NCBI RefSeq assembly: GCF_000090795.2
Contig: NW_003546351.1
Coordinates: forward strand, 150,241 to 214,240
Length of the DNA: 64,000 bases
Origin: Amphimedon queenslandica
Lineage: Eukaryota > Porifera > Demospongiae > Haplosclerida > Niphatidae
Direction: 5' to 3'
The notes below the pieces were generated by a model. The model saw only the letters and a program-made list of their open reading frames with translations, searched no databases and had not been told where the DNA came from. This document shows positions 35,801 through 48,883 of this stretch, in pieces (position 1 is the first letter of the stretch; every line of letters starts with the position of its first letter). Position numbers and translations under genes: made by a program.

Positions 35801-36590
35801 TGAATACCAACATTAATTTGGTATCATGTGAAAGAAAAAACCACACCGCTCTTCTCCCATCACCAGTTATCCAGATATGGAGTACATACCAAAAGTTATT
35901 TGGCATAGGTCAATTACGTGTATGCTTTTGATGAGGTTTTTCCACATTTATTGGAAGCACATTCTTGTCATTGTTTTGATTCATCATGTTATTCTGCATC
36001 GTTTTTTATACAAAACTCATTATAAAATTGCCAGTTTCTTGTTGTAAAAGGAATAAACTGTTCACTGGAGCACCATTTTTTAAACACATTCACTCACAAC
36101 ATGAACTTTATTGGGGGTTTTGTCCTTTCAGATTGATAGAGTATACCTAACCAGGTAGTACTGTATGGGTCTTGTGACAGAAGAATTTTTTTTATTTTGT
36201 ACATTTAAAAATTAAAAATTTTATGATTAAGTTACTAAGTTGTTCTGTAACAACTTTTTTGCTACATTAGTAAGACGTGTGCTTACCTTGAATTCATCTA
36301 ATTAAATGAATTTTACTCTACAAACAATTTACATGTTTATTGCAAAACATTTAATGTGGCCATAATTACAGGTGGGTGGTTTAGATAAGTGACCGGATGT
36401 ATCTTAGATTCCTGTTTGGAATGCTTCTTATCCTGCTGAATGTAATCAATGGGAAGCCTAGGACACTTCAGTGTCGGGCCCAAAATTGCTCCTGGTGTCG
36501 GGTCCAAAGCTATTTCCGGTATCGGGAATGGTATCAGGGCCAAGTTTAGTAGCCTACATAATAGTAGACTACAGATAGGCTACATAGTAC

Positions 36591-39065
36591 CAGACATAGG
36601 GTCAATTACTTTACAATGTAATCTATTACAATTACTATTACCAGAAAATTTTTGTATTACTATTATTATATTACTTAACTAATGTAAAGTAATTATATTA
36701 TATTACTATTACTTTACTTTAAATTCTTATTACTATTACTATTACTTCATCATTGTAATTGGATTTTATTACTATTACTTTCACGTGAAGGTACATCAAT
36801 GAAACCTTTTAATTTAAAGATACATAAAGTTAAAGTTTTAGCAAATGTGCATTACACTTAATATTTAATACTTCTTCAATGTGTTTGTCTGTCAGCTTAC
36901 AAATTTTGGGCCTGAAAAATTTTCCTCCTATGCTAAAAAGGCCTTCAACTGGACCGCTTGTTGCTGGAATAGCTAGGTAATGAAAGGCCAATTTTGAAAG
37001 TGTTGAATATGTAGTCTCATTTTCTTTCCAAAATTGCACAGGATCATCGGCTTCTTCTAACCTGGCATTTGATAAATATGTTGGCACCTCAGAATCTAAT
37101 GAGTCATCTCTTGTTTTCATATTGCCTTGGTTAAGTTCATCAAATAGAAACTCTAACAGTTTACTTGGTTGTTTCTTCTTTTGTTTACTCAGTGGTTCCT
37201 CAGTTACATCTTGTCCTATTTTAGACTGACTCTCTGTGTTAGTCATCACTCTTCTCTGCAGAATGTGTCCTTGTTAAAGTAATAGTTCCTTAGATTTCTT
37301 TCTTTTATAGTCATCTTAACACCATTTCTTCTTAAAACGAGGATCTAAAAAACTAGCCATTATAAAAAGCTCTGTCTTTAAGCTTAGATATTCTCTTGTT
37401 CAAAAAACTTTGTAGTGCTGCAAGCATCCTTGAATTGAACGTAACTGATAAGTCGTTGAAGGACAGATGAAGCTCTCTTACACAAGGTATCACAACACTA
37501 GCTATGACTACATTTTTGCCTTGAGTTAAATTTGTGGCTTCCAGAAATGGAGACAGTATAGCAACCATATCTGGCACAGTACTCCAGTCATGTATTGTTA
37601 ATTGTGGAGCATCTAATACCGTAAGTTTGTCATCAGAAACTCTAAGAATCAACTTTATGCTTATTACTTCACTGTTCCATCTCGTTGCATTACTACTTTG
37701 CAGCCTTTTCTCTCCTTTCAAAACTTCAATAGCTGTTTGGAATTTTGGAAAATGTGAGATGAAAGCAGCTGCTTTAGCTAATACTTCCTTGACTGGATTC
37801 ATTTCTTTTATACCATCTTTTACTACCAATTGGAGGGTATAAGCAAAGCAAGTATCATGTTCTTACATCAGAAATATGTATCAGTCACAAACTCCCTTAC
37901 TTCATCTTCATCAACACTATCACTTGTTGTTTCATCAACATCATCATCAGATTGAGACTGAGAAACATAGGCATCTTTAAACCCAGGCAGACATCGCTTT
38001 CGCGATATTAGAGGCATTATCTGTTATTGTTGTAAGGGTCTTGTTACATATGCCATGAGAAGTTGGTGTCTCATCATAGCACTGAGCTATTTTCTCTGTT
38101 GTGTGCGGTCCTTTAAATCCCTTGCATTCAAGCATTGCAGATTTTAACAACCATTTTACTATAAAATGACAAGTAATGCCCAAGAATCCTCTCATTTGAC
38201 GATTGGACCACAAATCAAGTGAGAGACCGTTTCCAAGGACTGAAGAATATTAATGAGTTTGCCTCTTACAACTTCATCTTTTTGAGTTACTAATGTTGTA
38301 GTGAGGTGTTTTCGGGATGGTACGACGAAATGAGGATCCAATGTTTCAGTAAAAAGCTTGAAGCATGGAGCCTCAACAACAGACAAAGGTAACATCATCT
38401 CAGATACAAGTAAATTTAAAAGCATCACTGGTCCTGTTTTGTCGATTATCATTAGTGGCACATTTTCTAGGGGTGCACATCAAATTAACGTTGGATTGTT
38501 CTTTTCCATTAGTTGCCTCAACCTTAGCCTTACCATTGCTGTAAATTGTTCTGTGCTTCCTAATTTAACAGTAATAGTATCCTTTTGATACTACTCATGT
38601 ACTTACATTTTAGTGAGTATTAAAATTAGATGTAGCTTTATGTGACCCAGACATTGAAGTACCACAATGCTTAGATTTAGCCTTGTAGTTACCCTCAGTG
38701 TTTGAGGGCAACTCAAAATGATTAAGAATTGAATACAGTTTAGCCATTATCCTTATCCAGTTGAATAATAGTAGCAAACATGTGCTCTAGGCATCACATG
38801 ACTAAGCAACTGAAAAATAATGGGCTGTGCTGACAGTGGCAGTGATAAATTGATACATGAACTGTCAAGTACATCATGTGTGTAATCAACAAATATTACA
38901 TCATAATATTCATTACAATTACTATTACTGACAGTCTGATTCATAGTACTATTACTATTACAAAGGATTTAGTTTTTTTCAATTACTATTATATTACTAT
39001 TACACCAATTTTTGTAATCATTACTATTACCATTACTATTACTATTACATATTACCCCATGTCTG
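36591..39065 (-). mobile_element. hAT transposon with both ends and 8-bp TSD
   Basis: The 2475-bp element is flanked by the perfect 8-bp duplication CATAGTAC (36583-36590 and 39066-39073). Its ends are inverted repeats: CAGACATAGGGT at the left and, read in reverse, CAGACATGGGGT at the right. Both subterminal regions are unusual, consisting of many ATTACT/AGTAAT hexamers and close variants (about 36600-36785 and 38900-39055). Between them lies a decayed hAT transposase on the minus strand. Termini and TSD together make the assignment firm. Confidence 0.93.
36830..38750 (-). pseudogene. hAT (ZBED-like) transposase, decayed
   Basis: Domains in order: a BED-finger region with missing cysteines (LYSILNHFELPSNTEGN to ATSNFNTH, about 38610-38747); HFVVPSRKHLTT and the DLWSNRQMRGFLGITCHFI motif (about 38140-38330); TDNASNIAKA (about 38000); VVKDGIKEMNPVKEV and NATRWNSEV (37670-37829); and the C-terminal dimerisation region DDPVQFWKEN, LAFHYLAIPATSGPVEGLFS (36900-37060). 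The last motif is the hallmark hAT dimerisation core. A 1-bp shift near 38210 and stops near 37850 break the frame. Length between the ends is normal for the family. Confidence 0.9.
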
Positions 39066-39606
39066 CATAGTACACTCATAGGCAGTTGCAGGCCTGAGCA
39101 GGGGGCAATGCCAAGGTTGAACTTTTGACCAATAATTATATTCATATTTCTCCCAAGGACATCCTGTGCAAACTGTTGCATATCAACAGACTGTTTTGGA
39201 CCTTTATGCTAAGAAATCATCTGAATATAGTTGGATTGGTATTTTCTGTACAACTGTATAGAAACCAAACCAACTTAACACCCACTAATTATTGATGCCC
39301 TAGTCAAACCAAATTCCTGCAACAGCCCATGAGTACCCTACAGTACAGGAGTTGTGATTGCCCGTGCCAGTGTGCCTCTGCTTCATCACTTGAAAAATGG
39401 ACTCAGAGCAGTTAGATGGTTAGATGACTAAATGAAGTGACGGTAAATATATCTTTTTTGCTAGTTCTTTTGAAAGACCCTTTGTGACCTAGCAGGCAAT
39501 GATTTGGCGTCATTGGCTGCTATAAACATAAGAGACTATTAACATGTAACAGTGACTTTGTATCGAAACATTTTGCATGACATGATAACATGGTTTCGTG
39601 TGATGC

Positions 39607-39868
39607 TGTGGTATCACCAAAGTTGTCGGTAATACGAACTACTAAAAGAGGTAAAATGAGAAGGCTATAGATCAACTCCAGCCTGTTTACTGTGAGGATT
39701 AGCACTAAGGTGACAAGATTCTTTTTGATCAATTTGTAATGTGTTATGCTGTATTGTGTTACGCACATGTGCACACAAGTTATAATAATAATAATAACAG
39801 TAGTTCTAATAATGATAATAATATTAAACATAAAAAATGACTGTAATAATAGTTAACCATCCACTACA
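39607..39868 (-). repeat. Gypsy A, 3' LTR (left)
   Basis: 262 bp beginning TGTGGTATCACC and ending ATCCACTACA as written on the plus strand. It matches the two halves of the right-hand LTR (43718-43935 and about 45284-45376). Confidence 0.85.
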
Positions 39869-42800
39869 GTACTCCCCCTCCAGTGCAACCATACCTTGCA
39901 AATTGAGACGAGATGGAAAGTGAACTTGGTGTCCAGAGTGGAAGTAGTAGGTGGAGTGTTAGTATGATCAGTAATAGGAGTATTAGGAGTATAGTCGTCA
40001 GTAGTAGTAGAAGTTGAGGAATCAATATGAGCAGCCTTTAATTGACTGATGGTATCGTTCTGAACATTGATATCTTAGACAAAATATTTTTCTTAACAAG
40101 ACAAGACTTGAAATGGGCCATTATGCGGTTGTTGCAAGGGCCTCTTAACTGCATCTCTACAAACAAAGACATATTGAGTAGTCGAGAGAGATATGTCTAT
40201 AAATGGATCACGAGTACTTTCAGTACAAGTAGGACTAGCACGTTAGGTAGTCATGTACTGCTTGAGTCAAATGATATAGGTAGAATCAGGCGTAGAGGAG
40301 GGAAGGGAAGGAGAAAAGAATTTACCAGGGAGACGGAGAGACATACAACATACTAGTTCTGCAGTAGTGCAGTGAAGATCCTCCTTAATGGCAGTACGTA
40401 TGCTGAGAAATACCAATGGAAGAGAGTTGGTCCACGAAGAGTCATTGTGACCTTTAAGAGCTACTTTCAGTTGTCGGTGCAAACATTGCACGAGACAATT
40501 TGCTTCTGGGTGGTAGACTGTGGTGAAAATACGCCTAGTACCCAGTAGTATCATGAGTTGATGCAAGAGGTCACATTCAAATTGACCTTCACGATCAGTA
40601 ATAATGGTGGATGAGACTCCAGACCTTCAAATTCATCCAGAAATGAGAACAAGCAACTCAAAGGTGGTGATATCAGTGAGAGGGATTGCCTCTGGCCATC
40701 TAGTGAATCTATCAACACAAGTGAGTAGATAAGTGTGACCATGAGAAGGAGGAAGGGGGCTGACAATATTAACATGAATGTGATTGAATCAAGAATCAGG
40801 TGTAGGAAAAGATGATAGAAGGGACAGAGTGTGACAAATTACTTTGGACCGTTGACAAGAAAGACATGTACAAGTCCATCTTTTATATCACAGAACATCT
40901 TGAGCCACACAAATTGCCTTGATGAGCTTTTGTGTGGCTTTAATACCTGGATGAGAGCCTGTGCAGAGCATCAAAACTAAGGGCCTCAAAGAGGGTGGAA
41001 AATCAGGGTGTGGCGCTCCGTGAGAAAAGTCACAGATAATAGTGTGTAGAATGAGGAAGAGGGAAAGGTTGCAGAGTCAGAGAGTGATGTGGAGACTTTG
41101 TAAAGAGAAACTTACTTATCTTGAGCAGTAGCCATTTCATCTAGATTAAGTATAGGAGGGAGTTGAATGGCATTGAGTTGTACTCCGGACAGTGCATCTG
41201 CAACTTGGTTGTCCTTGCCCTGTATGTGACAAACATGACTGGCAAATTGAGATATGTAATTGAGATGTCTGAGTAGTCGTAGTAAATATGTATTAGATTT
41301 AGTATGTAAAAATATGAGTGGCTTGTGGTCAGTGTAGGCTGTGAAGACATGACATTCAACAAAATAACAAAAACGTTGATTGCTAAATAAATGGCAAGGA
41401 GCTCTCAATCAAAACTGCTTTACTTTTGCTCTATTTGGGAAAGCTTCCTGGAAAAATATGAAATTGGTTGCCACTCATTGCTCACATGTTCTTGTAATAC
41501 TGCACCTACAGCAATGTGAGATGCAACAGTCATGATGGCAGTGGGAGCTTCAGGGGTGGGATGGAATAGCAATGAGGCTTGAGCTAAAGCTTTTTTATTC
41601 TTTGCTAATGCATAGGTACACTCATCACATTTGCAGCTCTAACTTAGTGTGTGAATGAGTAAGTAGTGTACCTTAGCACATTGTGGTATGAAACGATGGT
41701 AAGAGTAAACCATCCCAAGAAATTCTCTGAACTGCCGTTGAGTAGTCACAAAAGGGAAGTCATGAATTGTAAAGACCTTGCTCTCTAATGGTGAAAAACC
41801 ATCTGAGACATTAATGTGGCCTAAGAATTTGAGAGAAGGCACACCTAGCTTGCATGTGTTACTGTCAATAAGGACAACAAATTCTCTAAATCGTTGAAAA
41901 ACAAGGCAAAGATGTTGCTTATACTCCTCAGAGAACTGGCAATAAGGACATCATCACTATATGCGTAAGTATATTTTAGTCCACGTAAGACAGTACCTCT
42001 GAAAAGACTGGGCAGCGTTACGGAGCCCAATGGGCATTCTTGAGAACTCAAACAACCCAAAAGGAGTTGTGATGGCAGTTTTGTGGACTTCGTCTTGAGT
42101 GACAGAAATCTTGTGGTAGGCTCTCACAAGAACGATCATAGAGAAAAAAGTAGTACCATGGAGAGTTGAAGAGAAATCCTGGATATGAGGTATAGGATGC
42201 CTGTCTGGTACAGTAACTCGATTGAGTGCTCGGTAGTCTTTGCAAGGACTCCAATCACCCATTTTCTTGGGGTCCAAGTGTAATGCAGAGGACCGCTGAC
42301 TAGATGAGGGACAAAATATACCAAGTTCCATGACATGGTGCAAGTCAGACTTAGCAACTTCAGGTGTGAGTCGACAAGTATGTGCTAAAACGGGATGACC
42401 AGTTGTCATGACTAGATGTACCACATCGTGTTTGATACAAGTATCAACAAATGAGTGAATGAGATCCTGATAACCTCAATGGAGAGGATGGAAAGGATTA
42501 GAAGAAAAGAGAGGGTTAAGTGTAGTATGACTGTGTATACTGGTGTGTGGATGTAATGTCTTTACTTTCATTTCAAAGTCTATCAATATATGATTCTTAA
42601 CATCAACCATTAGACCATGATGCCCGAGAAAGTCTCCCCACAATATATGTCAACGTACATCAGCAACAGTAATAATACAGTGATATGGGCAGCAAAGACC
42701 GAGATTTAGAGTGATAGAACAAAATCTGTAAGTGAAATAATAGCACCATTGGCTGCTAAGAGATTGATACCTTGATGTTTGTGTTGCCTCTCTGATTTTG

Positions 42801-43917
42801 ATGGAGGAACGACGCTGACCTCAGCACAGTATCTACCAGAAAACGCTGATGTGAAGTACGCTTCAGGACAAAAATAGACATCTAGCAGATTGGCTGGATA
42901 TAGCAGTCGCCATCAGTTACCGGCCTGGGAGTTTTCTGTATCCAAGGAGCAAGACTGAGTGCATTTAGCTGCTTTGCTGGCAAAGCGAGAATGATTCCAT
43001 CAGAGACCAGTAGACTGATTAGGTGGATTTGGGCTGCGAGTTCGACTTGTAGAAAAGTGCTTATAATGAGTTGTATTATGATGGGGAATAGTGAGGGAAC
43101 ATAGAGATTCAAGATCAATAATATCAGCACATAGCTTATCTACCTCAGCTGAGGTTTCAATTGAAGAAACAGGAGTGGCTACTTCAACCACTCAGTCAGC
43201 TAATGAGGCTAGCACTTCCAAGTCTTCTGTGTCTTTAGTGGACGCCAGGACCATCCTTACTTGAGAGGTACGATGCTGGAGAAAGAGTTCCCTGAGAAAG
43301 GATGGTTGAGCAGTACTGGCCTTGTCACTCAATAGTTGCTGCATCGTACAAAGGAATTGCGATGGAGTCCTGTCTCCCAAATCTTTGGGATTAAAGAGCT
43401 GCGGGAGTTGTCTCTGTTCCAAAGCAGTTGTCCCCTTAACAGGTCTTTCAAGGAGTCATAGGGACTAGTGCCAGGAGGCTTCAATATCAGATCATGCACC
43501 TCCATAGCATACTTGCGAGAAAGTGACGTGACGACGTGCTCAAACTTGGTCTTTTGTACAGTGATTCCGCTGGTAGCAAACTGTGCCTCTACTTAAGCCA
43601 ACCAAAGTTCTGGGTTCGCTGGCCAGAAAGGTGGGATCTTGAGGACGACAGAGGAGACAGTGGCGGTAGTGGGAGCTAAGGAAGTTGATCTAGACATTGC
43701 GTTGAAATGGGTCCCAATGTGGTATTGCGAAGTTGTCGGCAATACCAACTAATACAGAGCAAAAATGAGAAGGCTATAAATTAACTCCAGCCAGTTTACT
43801 GTGAGGAATAGCACTAAGGTGACAAGCCGATAACAAAAATAAAGAACGCAACTGTTACAAAGAAAAGATACTAACATGAGAGAAATCTGAGAAGAGATAA
43901 TGTGTTAAGCGCATCTG

Positions 43918-44130
43918 CATGCAAGTAATAATAATTAAAAAACATTTAAAATAGAAAAGTTGTAGGATTGAATGGAGAAAACAAGAAGGGTACTTGCAAA
44001 CTNNNNNNNNNNNNNNNNNNNNNNNNNNNNNNNNNNNNNNNNNNNNNNNNNNNNNNNNNNNNNNNNNTACTTTTTCTCCATTCAATCCTACTTCTTTTCC
44101 ATTTTAAATGTTTTTTATTTACTTGTTTCC
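43918..44130. repeat. Inverted repeat around an assembly gap
   Basis: The sequence left of the gap (AAAACATTTAAAATAGAAAAG, broken here as AAAACATTTAAAAT and AGAAAAG, then TAGGATTGAATGGAGAAAA) recurs in reverse orientation right of the gap (about 44068-44130). The arms are about 60-80 bp. The 65 unknown bases (44003-44067) would form the loop or centre. Confidence 0.75.
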
Positions 44131-45283
44131 ATTCTTTATTCTTAAATTAATAAAATTACACTGTCTTATGATTGTGCGGTTAGATTAATTACATTCATGA
44201 TAATCGCGTGCGCATAAATTAAAATAGCGTCAAACCACAAACCCATGTGGTGACTACAGCTGGATTTTGCATTCCATTTTGTTCTCTGTCGTCGCTTCTT
44301 TCTGAAACTACCTTTGTGGTCCTTGACCCAAGCCCTGAAGAGTGATGTGAATGGCAACTCGAGCACTTCTCTAACTTAGAAGGTTATAGGTTATAGGGTG
44401 ATAGAAGATGAAAGAAAGAAAGAAGAAAAAGTCTGAAGAATTTGCAAGAATTTGAATTTGGGCCTATTCTCCAGAAACACTCCCGCTACACTACAGTCCT
44501 CTTTAAAGGTACTAGGTGAATCGCTCAGTGAAGAAGAGCTCATCTAAGCCAATGATAAGGCTGTACAACGTAAAAAAAGAGATATAAGTGTTTGAAAATC
44601 ATAAAAACGGCCGCCATCTTGAAAAACCAACCTCAATCCTACATATAGGCTACTGCCTATACTGGAGTCCATAATGTGGGTAAAGAAGGAGTAGGAGTGT
44701 GAAGCGCCCCCGCTTTAATGAGATTTTCTTTCTGCTTACCGGAGCTAGCGGATATACTATTTTTAGACGAGGGTGTGGTCACTTTTGACCACACCTTATG
44801 CAAAATGGTGAGTCCATTACTATGTCTACATAGCTTTTAAGCAGTTTCTCTAGAAGTTTCTGTTACTTCAGGCAATAAACCTCCAGGAGATCCCCTAAAC
44901 TAGCTACCAGAAATTGCTCTAGGGTTGATATACCTGTAAGACATGTTTTAAGAAGTATTGTGACCAAGAAAGCTAATGTGGTACCAGAACGCAGCTTAGG
45001 TATCATCATAGCAGTAGTGTTCTTCTTCAAATAGCCTTTTCACCATATAATCCACATCCTTCTTCACGAATTTAGCTGCTCTTGGCTTCTTTTTTTAGCG
45101 GCATGGCAAAATTAGCAAGCCTCCATGCATCAACATGCGTAAGGTGTGGTCAAAAGTGACCACACCCTTGTCTAAAACAGTATATCCGCTAGCTCTGGTA
45201 AGCAGAAAGAAAATCTCATTAAAGCGGGGGCGCTTCACACTCCTACTCCTTCTTTACCCACATTATGGACTCCTGGCCTATAT
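43936..45283 (-). mobile_element. Non-autonomous Helitron derivative inside the Gypsy A LTR
   Basis: The segment about 44290-44661 matches the 5' terminal regions of Helitron copies 1 and 2 in the same orientation, including the terminal palindrome TATAGGC-TACT-GCCTATA (44644-44661). No Rep or helicase sequence is present. The other end is near 43936, where the LTR stops matching, but it is obscured by an inverted repeat and an assembly gap (44003-44067). A MITE (44662-45275) sits immediately outside the palindrome. Confidence 0.65.
44662..45275. mobile_element. MITE with ~138-bp terminal inverted repeats
   Basis: The arms 44662-44799 and 45138-45275 are near-perfect inverted copies starting GGAGTCCATAATGTGGG and containing GAAGCGCCCCCGCTT and GGTGTGGTCACTTTTGACC. 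The 7-bp sequence GCCTATA flanks the element on both sides. The left copy is the right arm of the Helitron palindrome. It has no coding capacity. The long arms suggest a Mutator-like or foldback origin, which I cannot settle. Confidence 0.88.
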
Positions 45284-45803
45284 AATAATAATAACAGTAG
45301 TTGTAATAATGATAATAATAATAATTATAATAATAGTGTAATAATAATGTGTTGTAATAGTTAACCATCCACTAAAATGCATCTCAGTAATTTGACATGG
45401 TAATTTCATCATAGGAAGTCACAAAATCTGGTGCCTACGTGTCTCTTTCAAAACAAGAGATGAATAGGAAGATTATCAGAAGGTAAGAAGAATCTGATTT
45501 AACTTTAATCAATAGAAATTGAAGGAACACAATAATAAATGCAATGAGGCGTATTGACCCAGAAACTGTTGCTCTGCGTAGTAAAAGAACGCTGCAAAAC
45601 AGCAATAATTCAGCAAGGATTGTTGTTAAAAACTGACATTTCATTTCATGTTTCTTTTATGAGAGCCAAATTTTGTATGGCATTTCGATGGTTACGAAAA
45701 ATTCAGCCCATAGCAATAAACAGTGCATGGATGCATTGATGGGTAAAGTTCTGCTGTTGTACATCTATCCAGTAAGTAACTCTCTAGCTTTTCTCGAAGA
45801 ATA

Positions 45804-46089
45804 TGTAATATAATATGTGATTATTATTATTATGGAATGTATGTGTTAGTATATGTAATATTATTATTAGACAATGTTAATATTATCATTGATGTGTGTT
45901 TACATTATTAGAGTTATATATTCACCATAGTAACTGGAACGCAATTAAGCTCTGTGTATATAAGCTCTTTCTGTTGTGATTACATTTTTGATTATTGCTT
46001 ATGGTATTATTCTCCTACTCTCTTTCTCCTTTCTTATTGTGTTATTGACCATTGTATTATTTATTATAATAAAAACCGATAATACTACA
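45804..46089 (+). repeat. Gypsy B, 5' LTR
   Basis: Matches 48884-49170 along its full length. It contains a likely promoter region with GTATATAAGCTC near 45955-45966. Confidence 0.85.
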
Positions 46090-48883
46090 TGGTGTCAGAA
46101 GTAGGATACAATGGCAACATTTAGACTGCAACCTCCAGCTCCCTTCTCCTTCTAGAGCCTATACGAATGACCTAGATGGAAGAAATGTTTTTAGCAGTTT
46201 AGGACTGCATCTGGTCTAGATGGTGAGGCTGGAGAGAAGCAAGTCAACACACTTCTCTATGCCATGGGTTAAGATGCTGAAGATACTCTCACTTCTACTA
46301 ACCCAACGGCTGCAGAAAGAAAAGACTATGATAAAGTGGTGAAAAAGTTTGAAGAACTCTTTAAAGTCAGGAAGAATGTCATTTTTGAATGAGCCCGTTT
46401 CAACAAGAGATGCCAAGGCAGTGAGGAGCCAGTGGAGCAGTTCATCACTAGTCTATACAGTCTTGCTGAGGGCTGTGAGTATGGGGATCTCAGGGAAACA
46501 ATGATTTGGGACAGGATAGTAGTTGGTATCAGGGACAAGGCTCTCTCCGAAAGCTTGCAAATTGACACAAAGCTGACTTTAGAAGACACTAAATGAAGGC
46601 CCTGACAGAGAAGCTGTGAGTGGGCAACAAGATGTTGTTCAGGACAGGTGTACTGAAGTGAAAGTGGGTCATAATAATGGAAAGAAATTTTTTTGGCTAC
46701 TGCTGCTTGTAGTTATAAAGGCAGCAAGGACTCTCGCGGAGGCCCACAGAGACATTATAGACCTGAGAAGCAGAACTCTGGAAGTAAATACACAAGATGT
46801 GGACGAGGAAAACACTCTCGACAAGAATGTCCTGCTCGAGAAGCTATTTATCACTCGTGCAAATGGAGAAGGCATTTTCAATATCAGTGCTATAGTCAAC
46901 AACAGCAATCTCAGTCTGCTGCTGTAGGAGCTATAAATGAGCTCAGATGAGGAAGACTCAATTTACCTCCACACTATCAGTACAGTCGACTCAGTAGTCG
47001 GTGGTATGGGGTTAGAGAAGATCATAGTCAATGGCACTAAAGCTGTAATTAAAATTGATACTGGAGCTGAAGTCAATGTAATCACAGAAGATCTACTTGG
47101 TAGTTTTAGCTGCAAGGATAAACTCTAGAAACCAAACAGATTGCTATGTGGACCAGATGGAAACTGGTTGCCAGAAGTTGGACAGGTAGCTGTGAAACTC
47201 TCATTGAAAGAGCACACGACTGTACAGATCGCTTACGTATTGAAGAATCTCTCACAGCGCTTATTAGGACTACCAGCTATCAGGGAGCTGGGGGTCATTT
47301 CTCATGTCAATGACGTTACTGACTCATCAATCAAGGATCAATACCCATTGTTGTTCAAAGGAATGGGTACTTTTAATCGTAAATATGAAATTAAACTGAG
47401 CACAGCCTCAAGCACTTCACACTGCACGCACTGTTTCCTTACCAGAACGCACAAAGGTCAAGCAAGAGCTGAATTGAATTGAGAGTCTGGGAGTTATAAC
47501 ACGAGTGGAACAATCGACTGAGTGGTGTGCAGGCATGGTTGTGGCTCTGAAAAAATCAGGGTCTGTTTGTATTTGTGTTGAGTTTCGGGACTTAAATGAG
47601 AGTGTGTTAAGGGAAGTACACCCACTCCCTACTGTTGATGAGACGTTGGCTCACTTAAACGGTGCCAGTGTTTTTAGAAAGTTGGACGCCACCAGTGGTT
47701 TCTGGCAAATCCCCCTTGCCGATAGTTCAAAACATCTGACTTACCCCTTATGGCCAATATTGTTTTAATAAGCTACCCTTTGGCATAAGTAGTGCTCCAG
47801 AACACTTCCAAAGATGTATGATGGAAATTTTAGCTAGCCAAGAGGGAGTTTATTGTCATATCAATGACATTACAATATTTGGAAAGAAGAAAAAAGAGCA
47901 CGATGATAGATTGCATGCTGCTTTAAAGAAGATTCCAGCAGGAGGAGTCACTTTGTGAATGGTGAGAAATGTGAATTCAACAAAAGCCAACTTCTGTTCC
48001 TAGGGCATATCGTTAATCAAAAGGGAATCTCTGCCGATCCATCCAAGACATAAGCTATCTTGAAAATGAAACAGCCAACTACAATAACAGAGTTAAGATG
48101 ATTCATAGGTGTGGTAAATCAGTTAGGGAAATTCACTCCACACTTATCAGAGCTGGCTGAACCACTGAGACAGCCTCTTAGTACCAAGAATGCCTGGATA
48201 TGGGGAGCTTCCCAAGAGAAAGCTTTTTAAGATATAAAAGATTAGCTGGTTAAACCTGCTATCCTAGCTATTTACAAACCTGATGCTTCGGCAATTGGCT
48301 TGGTGGCTGTATTGCTACAATATTCCAGAGATACATGGAAACCAGTGGCATATGCCTCGAAGTTCATGAGCAAAACAGAACAATGATATTCCCAGATTGA
48401 GAAAGAAGCACTGGGGATAGTCTGGGACTGTGATAAATTTAAAGATTACGTGCTGGGAACACACATTAGTTTGAATACTGATCATAATATTGGTTCCTCT
48501 CCTTGGTTAAACAAGCTTAGCTAACTTACCTCCTAGAATTCTTCGTTTCAGATTGCGATAGTCTAGATTCCAGTATATCTCTCATGTCCCTGGTAAACTA
48601 CTCTACCCAGCTGATACACTATCACGAGCCCCAGTCAATCAAGTTTAGAAGGAAACAGAAGAGGTAGAAATGGAATCATTTGTTCAAGCCATGATATCCC
48701 TACCAACAAATAATGCCATGTCCAGTATGTCGCACTAGAAGAGATCTTAGACCTCGTCAGCAAGCTGTCGAGAATGAATCTCAGAACACAAGGATCATCA
48801 TGACCCGATCTCGCTCAGGTGCAAGTATATACCCTCCCAACAGAGTCACGTATTACCAACATGACTGAATTTAAAAGGGGAGA

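Larger units (their letters stand above)
30060..36590. other. Gene-poor spacer, 6.5 kb
   Basis: No supported gene. It contains a duplicated ~450-bp block (30988-31443 and 32392-32820) and a two-copy 56-bp repeat at 31532-31632. Short frames on the plus strand at 33658-33957 and on the minus strand at 34449-34634 (containing TRSAQEKPTYSHYLMPGE) look mildly protein-like but match nothing I know. Confidence 0.5.
39607..45376 (-). mobile_element. Gypsy LTR retrotransposon fossil A
   Basis: A Ty3/Gypsy element on the minus strand with an LTR at each end and the 4-bp duplication ATGC outside both (39603-39606 and 45377-45380). Recognisable parts are gag (about 43190-43700), reverse transcriptase (about 41640-42430), RNase H (about 41110-41410) and integrase (about 40260-41050). 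A purine-rich tract lies just inside the 3' LTR. It is clearly broken, with roughly ten or more breaks, and its LTRs have diverged a good deal, so it is old. Its 5' LTR was later entered by another element. Confidence 0.9.
43718..45376 (-). repeat. Gypsy A, 5' LTR (right), split by a nested insertion
   Basis: The LTR starts at 43718 (TGTGGTATTGCG), is recognisable to about 43935, then resumes at about 45284 (AATAATAATAACAGTAGTT) and ends at 45376. About 1.35 kb in between is a non-autonomous Helitron carrying further insertions. Confidence 0.8.
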
